This document shows, one piece after another, positions 33,628 through 44,549 of a DNA stretch of 64,000 bases (the stretch's first letter is position 1; every line of letters begins with the position of its first letter). This DNA is from Coccinella septempunctata. Its lineage: Eukaryota; Arthropoda; Insecta; Coleoptera; Coccinellidae. The DNA lies in NCBI RefSeq assembly GCF_907165205.1, contig NC_058189.1, positions 39,458,270 through 39,522,269 on the forward strand, written 5' to 3'. A model generated the notes under the pieces. It made no database searches, had not been told where the DNA came from, and saw nothing but the letters and a program-made list of their open reading frames with translations. Position numbers and translations under genes: made by a program.

Positions 33628-34657
33628 AATATGGCTAATTACAGCTGGTCGTATTGGTTCTATTCTTTCAGCGATTTTCGAAAAGGAAGAACCACTATGG
33701 GAAATCAAATTACTGTTTTTCATTGCCATACATGGATTTTACATAGGACGTTTTTTCCTGATGGATAATGAAAACACTGTCTATTCTTTGGGTGAGCATG
33801 ATGTTCTTTTTGTGTTTCATTCGATTTTGTAGCCCTTCGAAACTCGTGGATCGGCTCTGCTGATACAATTTATAAGCACATCCAGAAGGATCCAAGAGTT
33901 TAGTTATCCTTCAGCCCAATTTTTGTTTCAAACACCTCCTCTTATGATGTTTTACGATTTCTTGTCTAGCATACTATCGATATAATTATTTCCAGGTTTT
34001 CTGAAGTCTGCCTCATCTTATTCAAGGGTTTTCGAAGATAGCATCACAATATAGAAACTATGTTGGTTCTTCCATAAATCTGATCGAATTGGCACCATTT
34101 TGAATGATTGTCACGCGAACAGTAACGGATCCCACCCAAATCGAAAAATATCAGGGAAATTTCTAGGACTCCTCATGAGTTTAGCAGCTGCTATATCTGT
34201 AGAGTTGACTGCTGGTTCCAACAAGAAATACTGTATGTTCCTTTGGATTTTCATCCAAGTGAAAGATGTTGTTGGGTTCCATTTCTTAGAATCGATATTG
34301 ACGAATATCGCATGGAGAATCAGTGAAATAAATGTACAAATTTCGAATCTAAAAAATTCAATGAATTATCAGGAAAAATAATCTGAATTTCTCGTTTTAC
34401 GAAACATCAGTTTGGAAGTCTTCGAACATTCTGAACTGAATCATCGTGTCTGCCGAGAAATAACGCTCACAATAACTCTAACCTTCTTCGTCAAAATTGT
34501 GCAAGTAATAAATTGTACATATTTATTGATTTTGGTTGTACTGGAGAAAGACAGCAGGGAATCCCTCATATCAGCTCTTTGGATCATCTTTCTCTTGTTT
34601 TTGTGCACAATTTCGATAGAAATATGGAATAGGATGCAGGAAGAAGTTAGTTATAGC
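33628..34657 (+). pseudogene. Gustatory-receptor relic, two-exon N-terminal part
   Basis: Exon 1 (about 33628-33792) reads AGRIGSILSAIFEKEEPLWE, then IKLLFFIAIHGFYIGRFF, MDNENTVYSLG, and ends in a phase-1 donor G-GTGAGC. That is the same phase as exon 1 of the intact gene at 56.7 kb. Exon 2 starts at 33994 after TTTCCAG (FLKSASSYSRVFED) and continues with CMFLWIFIQVKDVVGFHFLE, a stop after QEK at 34379-34381, then VCREITLTITLTFFVKIVQV (TM5), ISALWIIFLLFLCTISIEIW (TM6) and the donor CAGGAAGAA-GTTAGT. Another stop lies near 34057. No initiator ATG is in frame in exon 1. Dead, but clearly the same subtype as the 29.6 kb relic. Confidence 0.7.
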
Positions 34658-34669
34658 ATTTCTCAATAA

Positions 34670-35590
34670 CTACACTGCTCAACAATAAATTGATAGGGTT
34701 ATCAGGAACATAAGTTTTACATGTGTTGCTGTTAGGAAAAACTGGATATTTTAAGTTGTTTTTATCATATTCTTTTGGCTGCAGATGGTGGTATAAGAAA
34801 CCATGTGGTATTTGTTGCTGAATCTGTTGTTTTCTTATTTTAATGCAGTAAAACAATAGGAAAATAGTGTGTACTCATAAGAATTATGAAATTATAAAAA
34901 TATTCCATTTTATTGGCACGGAGATAGCAAAAGAGACAGACTATTTTACGTTTTTATTATTACAAATTGAGGATAAGCACTACCAAGGTTAGAAAAACTC
35001 AGTTCTTAAGGGCAGCAAATTGTTTCTGACCTTGGGAAACAAATGAGTGTTATTCAGCCCTGTAGAATAATATCGATGAAGCAAACCTTTGAATCTCCAT
35101 ATAAATATCAATGGGTATAAGTTTAGCGCAGTAAATTAGTAGGTATGACAAGTACGTTTGCGGCTAGCCTCATTTGTTAAAAGAAAACAATCATTAATGA
35201 AAGTTCTTCAGAATGAAATTTACTGAAAGTGAAAGATTGAATGATATCCGAGAAATCGTTGAATATGTTGAACCCTTCATTGGGATCATTAACAATAACA
35301 ACTCATATTAACTAATCGATACATTATACATACATAGGTAAATACCAATCGACCAAGTGACTATTATCAAGTAGAACGATTTCATTTCATGAATTCAGGT
35401 ATTGTCATTTCCCAAATGTACCATCCAATTAACTTATGAAAATATGATTAGAGTGATAAATACGGTTGTTTATCTGGATATTTTCAGAAATATTAGTTAT
35501 TTTTCTGTTAGGTGTACCTCAAGAGTTTACCTAACTTGAGAAACTCTAAGAAGATATTAATATATAATATAATATAATAATAAGTATTCG
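34670..35590. other. No gene recognised
   Basis: AT-rich spacer. Short frames exist but none has receptor or transposon motifs I can recognise. Confidence 0.5.
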
Positions 35591-35602
35591 ACACCACTCC
35601 GG

Positions 35603-36288
35603 GTGAGTTGGCTTCAAACGTTTAATGCCAATTTCTTCCTTGGGGAAGATCACAGGATACATTACAAAATTATCTCGATGGTTCTTCTGAACATTGCTCA
35701 TGGTATAAGCATGGTGTATATTATAATGTACGAGTTGAATTTGAAAATAAGCAGAAAACCTAAGTGTTTCATTGTGAAAAGAGACAATTTTTCATTATTG
35801 ACATTTTCCATATTCATCCTGGCTTATAATCTCATTTTCGAAGTCCAATGGAAATTTTTCTATCAGATATGTCAAAACTGCTCATGGATCGGCGTTATCA
35901 TAAGGGATGTAATCGGAATACACTTCGTCAGAGTGATTTTGGCGAAATTGAAATATATATTCGAGATTCAACGAAGAGTTGCTACCAAATGCTGGACATC
36001 GAAATGACATCCCAGAGGTCCTACAACAAAGCAATATTTCGCTGTTGAAAAAAATATCGTATCATCATCTGGAACTTATGAATGTGTTGAATGATTTCGA
36101 ATTGGTGATTACGCTCAATATTGCTGTGAGATTGATGATCGATATTGCCGAGGCTGTGAACGTCATTTACTTTTTTATTGAGGCAGTTTGGGGCAATGGC
36201 GATCTGATACTCCATACTAGTTGATTGATTTATCAATTTTCCAGGATGTATTGTATTTTCAATACATGGGGCTCTTTGCCATCTGAAG
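35603..36288 (+). pseudogene. Gustatory receptor, long-exon unit, internally deleted
   Basis: The frame SWLQTFNANFFLGEDHRIHY parallels FWLQAINGNFFCTNERINYW of the other units. About 90 codons of the family (TM2-TM3 region) are missing. Then FEVQWKFFYQICQNCSWIGV and RDVIGIHFVRVILAKL correspond to IPWRSSIxxFCDTCCW and RDSIEICLIRTLLKR. After a frameshift near 35990, HHLELMNVLNDFELVITLNI and AEAVNVIYFFIEAVW cover TM5. TGG is TGA in the following LIYQF segment, and the end TGGGGCTCTTTGCCATC-TGAAG matches the exon end of the paralogues. This is the most diverged long-exon unit, so presumably the oldest relic. Confidence 0.75.
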
Positions 36289-36500
36289 TGAGTGAGGATT
36301 TATTATTTTATATTTTTTATACAGGGTGAGTCTTTGACTTGTACATATAGATACTGTAGATTGATTGAACTTTTTTCCTTTACAAGTTCTGATTCGGCCT
36401 GGATAAAAAGATATAGCCATTTTAAGTTTTCATAATGAGTTATGCCATCTCTGGAAACCTGACTTCATAGTTCCGCTAGTTATTGAAGATATCTTCTCGG

Positions 36501-37302
36501 TATACAGGCTGGGCCATCTATAACTTTCCACCCCGAATTTTGAGCTTTGGGATGGAAACGCTCAGACAGGTCAAATTTTGTTGAAAGGGGGACAAATAAG
36601 GGTGTCCAAATGAGTTTGATATCACTACCTTTCTAGCCGCATCCCCTAACAGCTCTCATTTTTGAATAGGGAAAAGGGGTCGAGCAGCACGTTGTTTGAA
36701 ATGCAATTTCCTGCGTGAGTGTATTTTTTTTTTCATCGCTTTATTATTTTACAGAGTGACAACTCCAGTATTCCGTCAATAACTTTCACACGCTGAATTT
36801 GTATCTTTGAGATGGAAAAAACGCTCGGACGGGTCAAAAAATTAATTCGATATCACTACCCCTCTAGCCGCTACCACTTAGAAAAATTATTTTTGAATAG
36901 AGATAATCGTAAATCGTGCGCTTTCGTTTAAATTGAAATAATTGTTGTCGAATCCATTTTTTGACCCGTCCGAGCGTTTTTTCCATCTCAAAGATCCAAA
37001 TTCGGCTGGTGAAAGTTATTGATGGAATACTGAGTCACTCTGTATTATAATAAAGCGATGAAAAAAAAATGCACTCATGCAGGAAATTGAATTGCCTTTC
37101 CAACAAGGTGCTGCTCGACCCCTTTTCTCTATTTAAAAATGAGAGCTGTTAGGGGTTGCGGCTGGAGGGGTAGTGATATCAAACTCATTTGAATACTTTT
37201 ATTTGTCCCCTATCATGAAAATTGTCTGTCTGAGCGTTTTTTCGTTATTCCATCCCAGAGCTCAAAATTCGGGGTGGAAAGTAATGGATGGCCCACCCTG
37301 TA
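36501..37302. mobile_element. Long foldback MITE with an inner inverted-repeat element
   Basis: TATACAGGCTGGGCCATC (36501) mirrors GATGGCCCACCCTGTATA (37287-37304). Long arms continue with CTTTCCACCCCGAATTTTGA and its complement. In the centre, TACAGAGTGACAACTCCAG at 36750 mirrors CTGAGTCACTCTGTA ending at 37044. This is either a second MITE inserted in the loop or a continuation of the same hairpin. No coding content. Confidence 0.85.
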
Positions 37303-38131
37303 TATATACCGAGGAGTTTATGTTTCTGAATGATCAGGGCCACTTTTTCCAGAAAATATAAATTTTGATTCTGAGAAATATCAATTGAATTGAGTATGCG
37401 TTAAGAAATAAAACTGACAATGAAAAAGATTCAGAATTTTCAGGAGACTGAGATGATTGGATAAAAATTTAAAGGTGGCCATTTGAAAGAAGAACAAAGA
37501 CTATAGTCTATATTTGTGAAACGAAATTTTGTATCATAAAACTTTTGCAGGAATGTTTTTTACTAGGTGGCACAAAAAAGTTAAGGAGAGCGGAAGGGCA
37601 TTTATAATAATAAAATAATTTTCTAAAATAAATGAAACTGGAACTGAATTTCAAATGAATATTTCTGAAACGAAATTAACGGTTTCTGAAATAAACTTGA
37701 CTAACCTGAATTTCAATTGATCATTTCTGAAGTACAAATTGAAATGGTGTAGATTCAATCATCGATCTGAAATCAATACAAAAAGTAAACCGAAAATCGA
37801 GTTTCAGTAATAGCATATGCATTTCGACGACGAATATCTTCCTTCTCAACAACTAAAACGATGAACAGAATTACATTCTTCCCCTAAAACCCCCAAAATC
37901 AGACTCTGGATGCACCACTGGATTAAGGGTATATTTTGAAGAGGATTTTTCGACGGGATCTTAATATTTATATATCTGCTATATCTACTCAATCAATGGG
38001 TTTAATGGGTTTATTTTTTTTCAATTTGATAAGTTGCATATTAACCAGAAATGTGTGTGTCTAACCCGTCTAACCGAACAACCATAGGTTATCTAGTTTT
38101 TCTATTCTTCTATTATATGTAAAGTTATGAC
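37303..38131. other. No gene recognised; ends with receptor 5' flank
   Basis: AT-rich spacer. The last part before 38131 (TAAAGTTATGACCATAC) resembles the upstream flank of Gr unit D (TTAAGATATGACTATACC, near 54932), so the giant palindrome sits in the 5' flank of Gr unit B. Confidence 0.5.
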
Positions 38132-38140
38132 CATACTACC

Positions 38141-41100
38141 GGGTCCGTGAAGTTAGCGAAAAGTTGAAAGCACTAATTCTGAAACTATGTTAAATATTAA
38201 GTGCTTAATTAGTGCATATTGCACTATTGTAGTTTTTGAGAAATTGATAATTCAAGTTCTTGGTGCTGACTTCACGCTCAGCACCAACATTTTCAAATTA
38301 CCATGAAATTATTATACTAATATTTAGTGCTTTATTAGTGCCTATTAGTGCTTTTGGAACCAATGGAAAAAAATGAACGGTTTTCATAATATCACAGATT
38401 ATTTCCTTGGTGCTGACTTCACGCCCAGCACCAACATATTGGAATTTCGTGAAAATTTTTGTTGCAATAATTAGTGCTTAGTTAGTGCATATTAGTGCTT
38501 TTAAAACGGATGCGATATCATTTTTAGTTTTACAGTAATTGCCTGATGCTTTTCGAACAAGTGTGAAGTTAGCGAAAAGTTGGAAGCACTAATTCTGAAA
38601 TTATGTCAAATATTTAGTGCCTCATTAGTGCAAATTAGTGCCGTATAAATCTTTGACAGCACCATTGTAGTTTTTGAGTTACACGAAAATATCTGTTTCG
38701 ATACCGCGTAGCCATCTATGGAGAGGTATGCGAGTCATTATCTGCAATAGATTCGTCGTCAGTGCGTCATTTTATTATCACCTAAAGCGGCTCACACATA
38801 TACGACTTGGGGCGCCAATATTGATATCGAAGAATAATTGTACTATTGATTTAAGGGGGCACAAAACTATTTTCTGAATTATTCAGATAGTGTTTATATG
38901 AAGTAAAGGTTCTTTTTCTCAGATATTGCCTAAACTCTTTTTCGTTTTGTAATAATAATAATACTTTTTGGGTCATCGAGATGAAGAAAGAATAGAGAGT
39001 GTATTATATGCTTAAAAAGAATATCAGAAGAACTGTATTATTTTTCAATATGGAAGTACGAAAATTCTAACAGAAAAATGTATAGTGCTATGAAAATAGA
39101 CATATTATCCCCTATAATGGGGATGCAACAACAAACTCGAAAAAACGCAAAATTTTTAATATGTAATACAACAAAAAAATTATGACGAGAAGGCAGAATC
39201 ATATATCCATTTGAAAAGCAGTTTACAAAAATTTCAGCTTCATTCAAATAATGAATGTGTGTAATTTCATGCTACATATCAATCTTTTAATAGGTATACC
39301 TATATATATTCTTCCCATTGACCCTAATATTTTCTCTAAAATTAGCTGTCTCGTAAAATATGAGTTTCATTATGAATGATAATTTCGATTCCATAAAGAT
39401 AAATAGCTATCTTTATATCACAGTCGATAAATGAAGAGTATATTTTTGGAGTTTCGATTAATGTGATAATCGTGAGCTGAGTTTCCTCTTCATTTTCTCC
39501 TTTGCTTAATATGATCAAGTGTCCTTTGAATAATGAAGGTTAAAGATCACGCAAATCAGTTTGTTTTTTCTATTTTTCCGTACCTATCTCGAACACTTCT
39601 CTGCAGTTGATATTGATATGGAAGTAATATATCATTATCAACGGAAGATCAAGAAAATGAAGAAAATATTGAATTCCCGGAAAGACTATCTATTTCACCT
39701 CTCACCATCTCTTATATTCGGAAGTGAGTAAAATGTTGCGTACTTATATTAAAATGAGAATATCAAACAGAAACTCCTGTTAATGCTTAGGTATGGTTTT
39801 TTCGCATGGACAGATAAAACTTTTCACAAAGCATATTATTTTAACGTTTGTAGATCGACATTGTTCTATATAAGATTACAGAACTCAAGAATATCCAGAT
39901 TGACCTGGTGGTCAAAATATAACACGATCTTCGACAGACTAGACAAATTCGATACGAATATTTTGTTAAGTCTGTGGAACACTTTAGATTCAATAGATTG
40001 GCATTTGCGTCGGATCTCGGCTCTACACAATCGTAATGTTGAGAACAGCGTTGTCAAACTTCCGAACTCGGTAGAAACGACTGCGCAAAATCGGTAGATT
40101 TGGAAATCGGTAAGGTAAAAGAATAACTTTTTCATGAAGTTCAATTTCTTGAATAAAACATATAAAAAAAGGGAACATATTCTCTGAGAAAGGTCAGGGT
40201 AGTGAAGCACATTATTTAATTACTTAGAATTAAGGTTTTCCAGATCCATACATAGACGAAAATAAACATTTTTTTGGGGGGACGCCTAAGGGAGGTCTGA
40301 GGTCACCTCAGGTAAAGATGTCGAGTGGAGAAGATTGCCCTTTTTCGTTGTAGAGCCGATATCTGACGCAAATGCCAATCTATTGAATCTAAAGTCTTCC
40401 ACAGACTTAACAAAATATTCGTATCGAATTTGTCTAGTCTGTCTAAGATCGTATTATATTATGACCACCAGGTCAATCTGGATTTTCTTGAGTTCTGTAA
40501 TCTCATATCGAACAATGTCGATCTACAAATGTTAAAATAATAAGCTTTTTGAAAAGTTTTATCTGCCCATGCGACCATGCGAAAAAACCATACCAAAGCA
40601 TTAACAGGAGTTTCTGTTTGATATTCTCATTTCAAGATCAGTACGCAACATTTAACTCACTTTCGAATATAAGAGCTGGTGAGAGGTGAAATAGATAGTC
40701 TTTCCGGAAATTCAATATTTTCTTCATTTTCTTGTTCTTCCGTTGGTAATGATATATTACTTCAATATCAATATCAACTGCAGAGAAGTGTTCGAGAGAG
40801 GTACGGAAAAGTAGAAAAAATAAACTGATTTGCGTGATCTTTAACCTTCAATATTCAAGGACACTTGGTCATATTAAGCAAACGAGAAAATGAAGAGGAA
40901 ACTCAGCTCACGATTATCACATTAATCGAAACTCCAAAAATATACTCTTCATTTATCGACTGTGATATAAAGATAGCTATTTATCTTTATGGAATCGAAA
41001 TTATCATTCATAATGAAACTCATATTTTACAAGACAGCTAATTTTAGAGAAAATATTAGGGTCAATGGGAAGAATATATATAGGTATACCTATTAAAATA

Positions 41101-42323
41101 TTGATATGTAGCATGAAATTACACACATTCATTATTTGAATGAAGCTGAAATTTTTGTAAAGTGCTTTTCAAATGTATATATGATTCTGCCTTCTCGTCA
41201 TAATTTTTTTGTTGTATTACATATTAAAAATTTTGCGTTTTTTCGAGTTTGTTGTTGCATCGTTTATGTTTGAATTTTTTTTTGTCAAAATATTGCTATT
41301 ATGTTTCGTTATGTACCTACGTATTAAGACATTTTCATTTTCATATGTCTGGTTAGATATACATAAAAATATATCTTACTATTATCCCCATTATAGGGGA
41401 TAATATGTCTGTTAGAATTTTCGTACCATATTGAAAAATAATACAGTTCTTTTGATATTCTTTTTAAGCATATAATACACTCTATATTCTTTCTTCATCT
41501 CGATGACCCAAAAAGTATTATTATTACAAAACGAAAAAGAGTTTAGGCAATATCTGAGAAAAAGAACCTTTACTTCATATAAACATTATCTGAATAATTC
41601 AGAAAATAGTTTTGTGCCCCCTTAAATCAATAGTACAATTATTCTTCGATATCAAGATTGGCGCCCCAAGTCGTATATGTGTGAGCCGCTTTAGATGATC
41701 TATTGCAGAGAATGACTCGCATACCTCTCCATAGATGGCAACGCGGTATCAAAACAGATATTTTCGTGTAACTCAAAAACTACAAAGGTGCTGTCGAAGA
41801 TTTATACGGCACTAGTTTGCACTAATGAGGCACTAAATATTTGACATAATTTCAGAATTAGTGCTTCCAACTTTTCGCACTTGTTCGAAAAGCATCAGGC
41901 AATTACTGTAAAACTAAAAATGATATCGCATCCGTTTTAAAAGCACTAATATGCACTAATTAAGCACTAATTATTGCAACAAAAATTTTCACGAAATTCC
42001 AATATGTTGGTGCTGGGCGTGAAGTCAGCACCAAAGGTAATAATCTGTGATATTATGAAAACCGTTCATTTTTTTCCATTGGTTCCAAAAGCACTAATAG
42101 GCACTAATTAAGCACTAAATATTAGTATAATAATTTCATGGTAATTTGAAAATGTTGGTGCTGAGCGTGAAGTAAGCACCAAGAACTTGAATTATCAATT
42201 TCTCAAAAACTACAATGGTGCTGTCAAAGATTCATACGGCACTAATTAACACTAATTAAGCACTAAATATTTAACATAGTTTCAGAATTAGGGCTTTCAA
42301 CTTTTCGCTAACTTCACGGACCC
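38141..42323. mobile_element. Giant palindromic (Foldback/MULE-like) element, 4,183 bp, 9-bp TSD
   Basis: The element starts GGGTCCGTGAAGTTAGCG and ends CGCTAACTTCACGGACCC. It is flanked on both sides by CATACTACC (38132-38140 and 42324-42332), a perfect 9-bp target duplication. The arms are about 1.9 kb (38141-40029) and 2.0 kb (40349-42323), mostly identical by eye but with indels, including about 115 bp extra in the right arm near 41270-41386. The loop is about 0.32 kb. Each arm carries tandem subrepeats, four clusters of TAGTGC motifs and two copies of a GGTGCTG...CAGCACC hairpin. No transposase frame was recognised. A 9-bp duplication with long TIRs fits Mutator-like or Foldback elements; the family is otherwise unassigned. 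Confidence 0.85.
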
Positions 42324-42390
42324 CATACTACCATATCACTTAATTCATGTCGAATATCTGATAATCGATTATGTTTTCATAATAGTTGAT

Positions 42391-42495
42391 CCACCTGTTA
42401 TAATATTTCAGTTGATTGTTTACAATGAAAACCGTATCGAATTGAAATTTACATCAATGTTTCAACCACATATAATTCCTGTCTGTCTTTCTAGT
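42391..42495 (+). promoter_or_regulatory. Conserved Gr upstream box, unit B (diverged)
   Basis: CACCTGTTATAATATTTCAG then TTGATTGTTTACAATG, followed by GTCTTTCTAGTAC just before the first codons. It aligns with the boxes of units A, C and D but with more substitutions. Confidence 0.5.
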
Positions 42496-42716
42496 ACAAT
42501 ATTTGACACTAATATGTTTATTCCTTTACCTCAATGGATTTTTTTTCTTCCAAGCTTTAAATGGAAATTTCTTCTGGATAGATGAAGGAATCAATTACTG
42601 GAAAATATTTCTGATGCTCATTGGTGCCTCAATCGATATTTTGTCGTATGTGGGATGGATGTTTCTTGTGATTCACGCAGATCGTATTATCAGTCTGCCG
42701 ATCCATTGAGGTGATA

Positions 42717-42751
42717 CCAGTCCGAGTCAATCGCTTGACTGGAGAAGACGT
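42717..42751 (+). promoter_or_regulatory. Internal LINE promoter (initiator plus DPE)
   Basis: The element begins CCAGTCC. If its A (42719) is +1, then AGACGT falls at +28 to +33 (42746-42751), matching the arthropod downstream promoter element RGWYVT at the canonical distance. Jockey-type LINEs are known to use such internal promoters that start at the first transcribed base. Confidence 0.65.
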
Positions 42752-43154
42752 GCTACAGTGCTCCTAGTGCTATAAAAGAGAAAGCGGACGAGAAAGTCAC
42801 AGTGCCGTAAAAGTGAAAGCGGAGGTGAAAGTGCCCACTAACAAAGCTACGGAATATTTGATTCCGTCTGTGGAGTTTTTGTAGGTTCTATATTTGTTAT
42901 CGGAATTTTAATTCGTTAAAATTTTCAAAGTTGGTGTTCTTCCTAAGTGTCCAGAATTTGTTTTTCGTTGGTACTGCAGAAAACATCAGGTGAGCTTATT
43001 TTTCGTATCTTTTTTCCGATTTTTCTCATAACGTAGAGAATTTTTTATGAGTCGTTTTGTTTTTATGCATGAGATATATTTTTCTTTTTTTGTCTTGAAA
43101 AATTTTATTTCAAATTGCTTTGAGTAGCATAGTAATTATTAATTAGATTTTAAA

Positions 43155-44549
43155 ATGTCTGACCATTCGGACTGCGATTCCGTAATGGAAGAAGACGCGC
43201 CAGAAATCGCTAATGTCGTGTCCGAACACGATATTTTGAGAGAGGAGAACGCAAGTTTGAAAGCGAGGGTGAATGAGTTAGATAGATGCGTATCTAGCTT
43301 AGTTGCTGAGATTAAAAATCTCAGGGAGAGGCTCGAGTTGCAGGAGGGAAATAAGGAAAGTTACTCCAAAGCACTCAAGAAGAACATTATTTTGAAAAAT
43401 GTCCAAGAAGTGAACTTACCGGTTCGAAAACAGAAGATGGAGGTGGTCAAAACCCCTCAAACCAAAATTTCCCCACCCGCGAAAAGAGTGAGAAAGGATA
43501 GCTCCTCGTCAAATGAAGATAAAAACAAGAAAAGAGTCTTGGAAACCCCAGACCAAGAGAAAACCACTCCAGTGGAGAGAAAAGAAAAAATCCCCCCTGT
43601 CACCCTGAGAGGTACGTCCGAATGGACGTCAATCTCGAACGCGTTAATGCGAAACGGTATTAAATACCAAAGAGCGACGACAGTAAAGGACGGTATAAGA
43701 ATCGTCCCACAAAGCGCCGATGATCATAGAAGGATGACGGACTTCCTTCATAAAATAAGTAGGGAGTTTTACACTCTTCAACGGGAGGAAGAAAAGAAAA
43801 TATACGCGGTAGTGAGATACCTACCGCTGGATGCAGATATCCCGACGATCCTTGACGACCTCAAGGATCAAGGGATCGTCGATGCTGAGGTCATAAGGAT
43901 GACCTCAAATAAAACAAAAAATCCGATGCCCTTATTGCTGGTTAAAACCCAGAATAAGGATATCTTCGAGGTGAAAAGGCTCTACAACATGAACTGTGTT
44001 GTTGAACCTAAGAGAAGGACGATTGGGCCTGGACAATGTTACCGCTGTCAGCGATATGGACATGCCCAAAGTAAGTGCACTTTTCCATGGAGGTGCGTGA
44101 AATGCTCCGGTAATCACAGCTCCAAGGAGTGTACGCTTACCAGGGAGAACGAGGAGCGAAATGCCTCTTGTGTTCTCTGTGGAGAGCAAGGACATCCAGC
44201 CAGCTACAAGGGATGTAGCGAATGGAAATTGGTCACTAAAAAGACCAAGAGATCGCCAAGATCAAACCAGACCAGCTCGAGGCCAACACAAAATACACCG
44301 AGGCCATCCCCAAACTCTTCGGAAGTGAAGAAACCCCAGGAAACTGCAACCAAAGCAGTCAAAGAGACGAAGAAACCAGAGAAAAAGACGGAAAAGGCAA
44401 AAACCGTCAAAAAAGCCGAAACCAAAAAAGGAATTTCTGGAATCACTGAGGAACTGGATAAGTTCACGAAAAACCTCCTCAGCACGATGATGCAGAATCT
44501 GGAGAAAGAGATTGAGAAGAAGATGCAGCAAATTATTAAGAATATTTAA
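43155..44549 (+). CDS. Jockey LINE ORF1 protein (Gag-like, PRE_C2HC and three CCHC knuckles)
   Basis: 464 aa. An acidic N-terminus and coiled coil (residues ~20-70, REENASLKARVNELDRCVSS) are followed by a Lys/Ser/Pro linker. A PRE_C2HC-type domain (about residues 215-290: IYAVVRYLPLDADIPTILDD ... LYNMNCVVEPKRR) leads directly to three zinc knuckles: CYRCQRYGHAQSKC, CVKCSGNHSSKEC and CVLCGEQGHPASYKGC. The tail is highly basic and lysine-rich. This order is diagnostic of jockey-clade ORF1. The protein would coat LINE RNA and target it to chromatin. The ATG at 43155 is the first in the frame after the UTR. The stop TAA overlaps the ORF2 start in TAATG, suggesting termination-reinitiation for ORF2. 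The frame is intact. Confidence 0.93.
   Translation: MSDHSDCDSVMEEDAPEIANVVSEHDILREENASLKARVNELDRCVSSLVAEIKNLRERLELQEGNKESYSKALKKNIILKNVQEVNLPVRKQKMEVVKTPQTKISPPAKRVRKDSSSSNEDKNKKRVLETPDQEKTTPVERKEKIPPVTLRGTSEWTSISNALMRNGIKYQRATTVKDGIRIVPQSADDHRRMTDFLHKISREFYTLQREEEKKIYAVVRYLPLDADIPTILDDLKDQGIVDAEVIRMTSNKTKNPMPLLLVKTQNKDIFEVKRLYNMNCVVEPKRRTIGPGQCYRCQRYGHAQSKCTFPWRCVKCSGNHSSKECTLTRENEERNASCVLCGEQGHPASYKGCSEWKLVTKKTKRSPRSNQTSSRPTQNTPRPSPNSSEVKKPQETATKAVKETKKPEKKTEKAKTVKKAETKKGISGITEELDKFTKNLLSTMMQNLEKEIEKKMQQIIKNI

Noticed and set aside
38200..38641. TAGTGC clusters as a CRISPR-like or simple tandem array
   Set aside because: Repeats are only 6-8 bp with 4-5 bp between them, in a eukaryotic transposon; no spacer-repeat organisation.
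39783..40210. Open frames of ~100 codons in the palindrome arms as a transposase
   Set aside because: The frames are not preserved in the mirrored arm, have no DDE, zinc-finger or HTH pattern, and occur on both strands.
38141..42323. The palindrome as an assembly artefact
   Set aside because: The arms differ by indels of up to ~115 bp and the whole is framed by a perfect 9-bp duplication with matching TIR ends, which a collapsed assembly would not create. Long-read confirmation is still desirable.
43932..44195. Antisense frame over the zinc-knuckle region
   Set aside because: Shadow of jockey ORF1 in another frame.
44204..44531. Minus-strand Phe/Leu-rich frames resembling membrane proteins
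   Set aside because: They are the complement of the Lys-rich tail of jockey ORF1.
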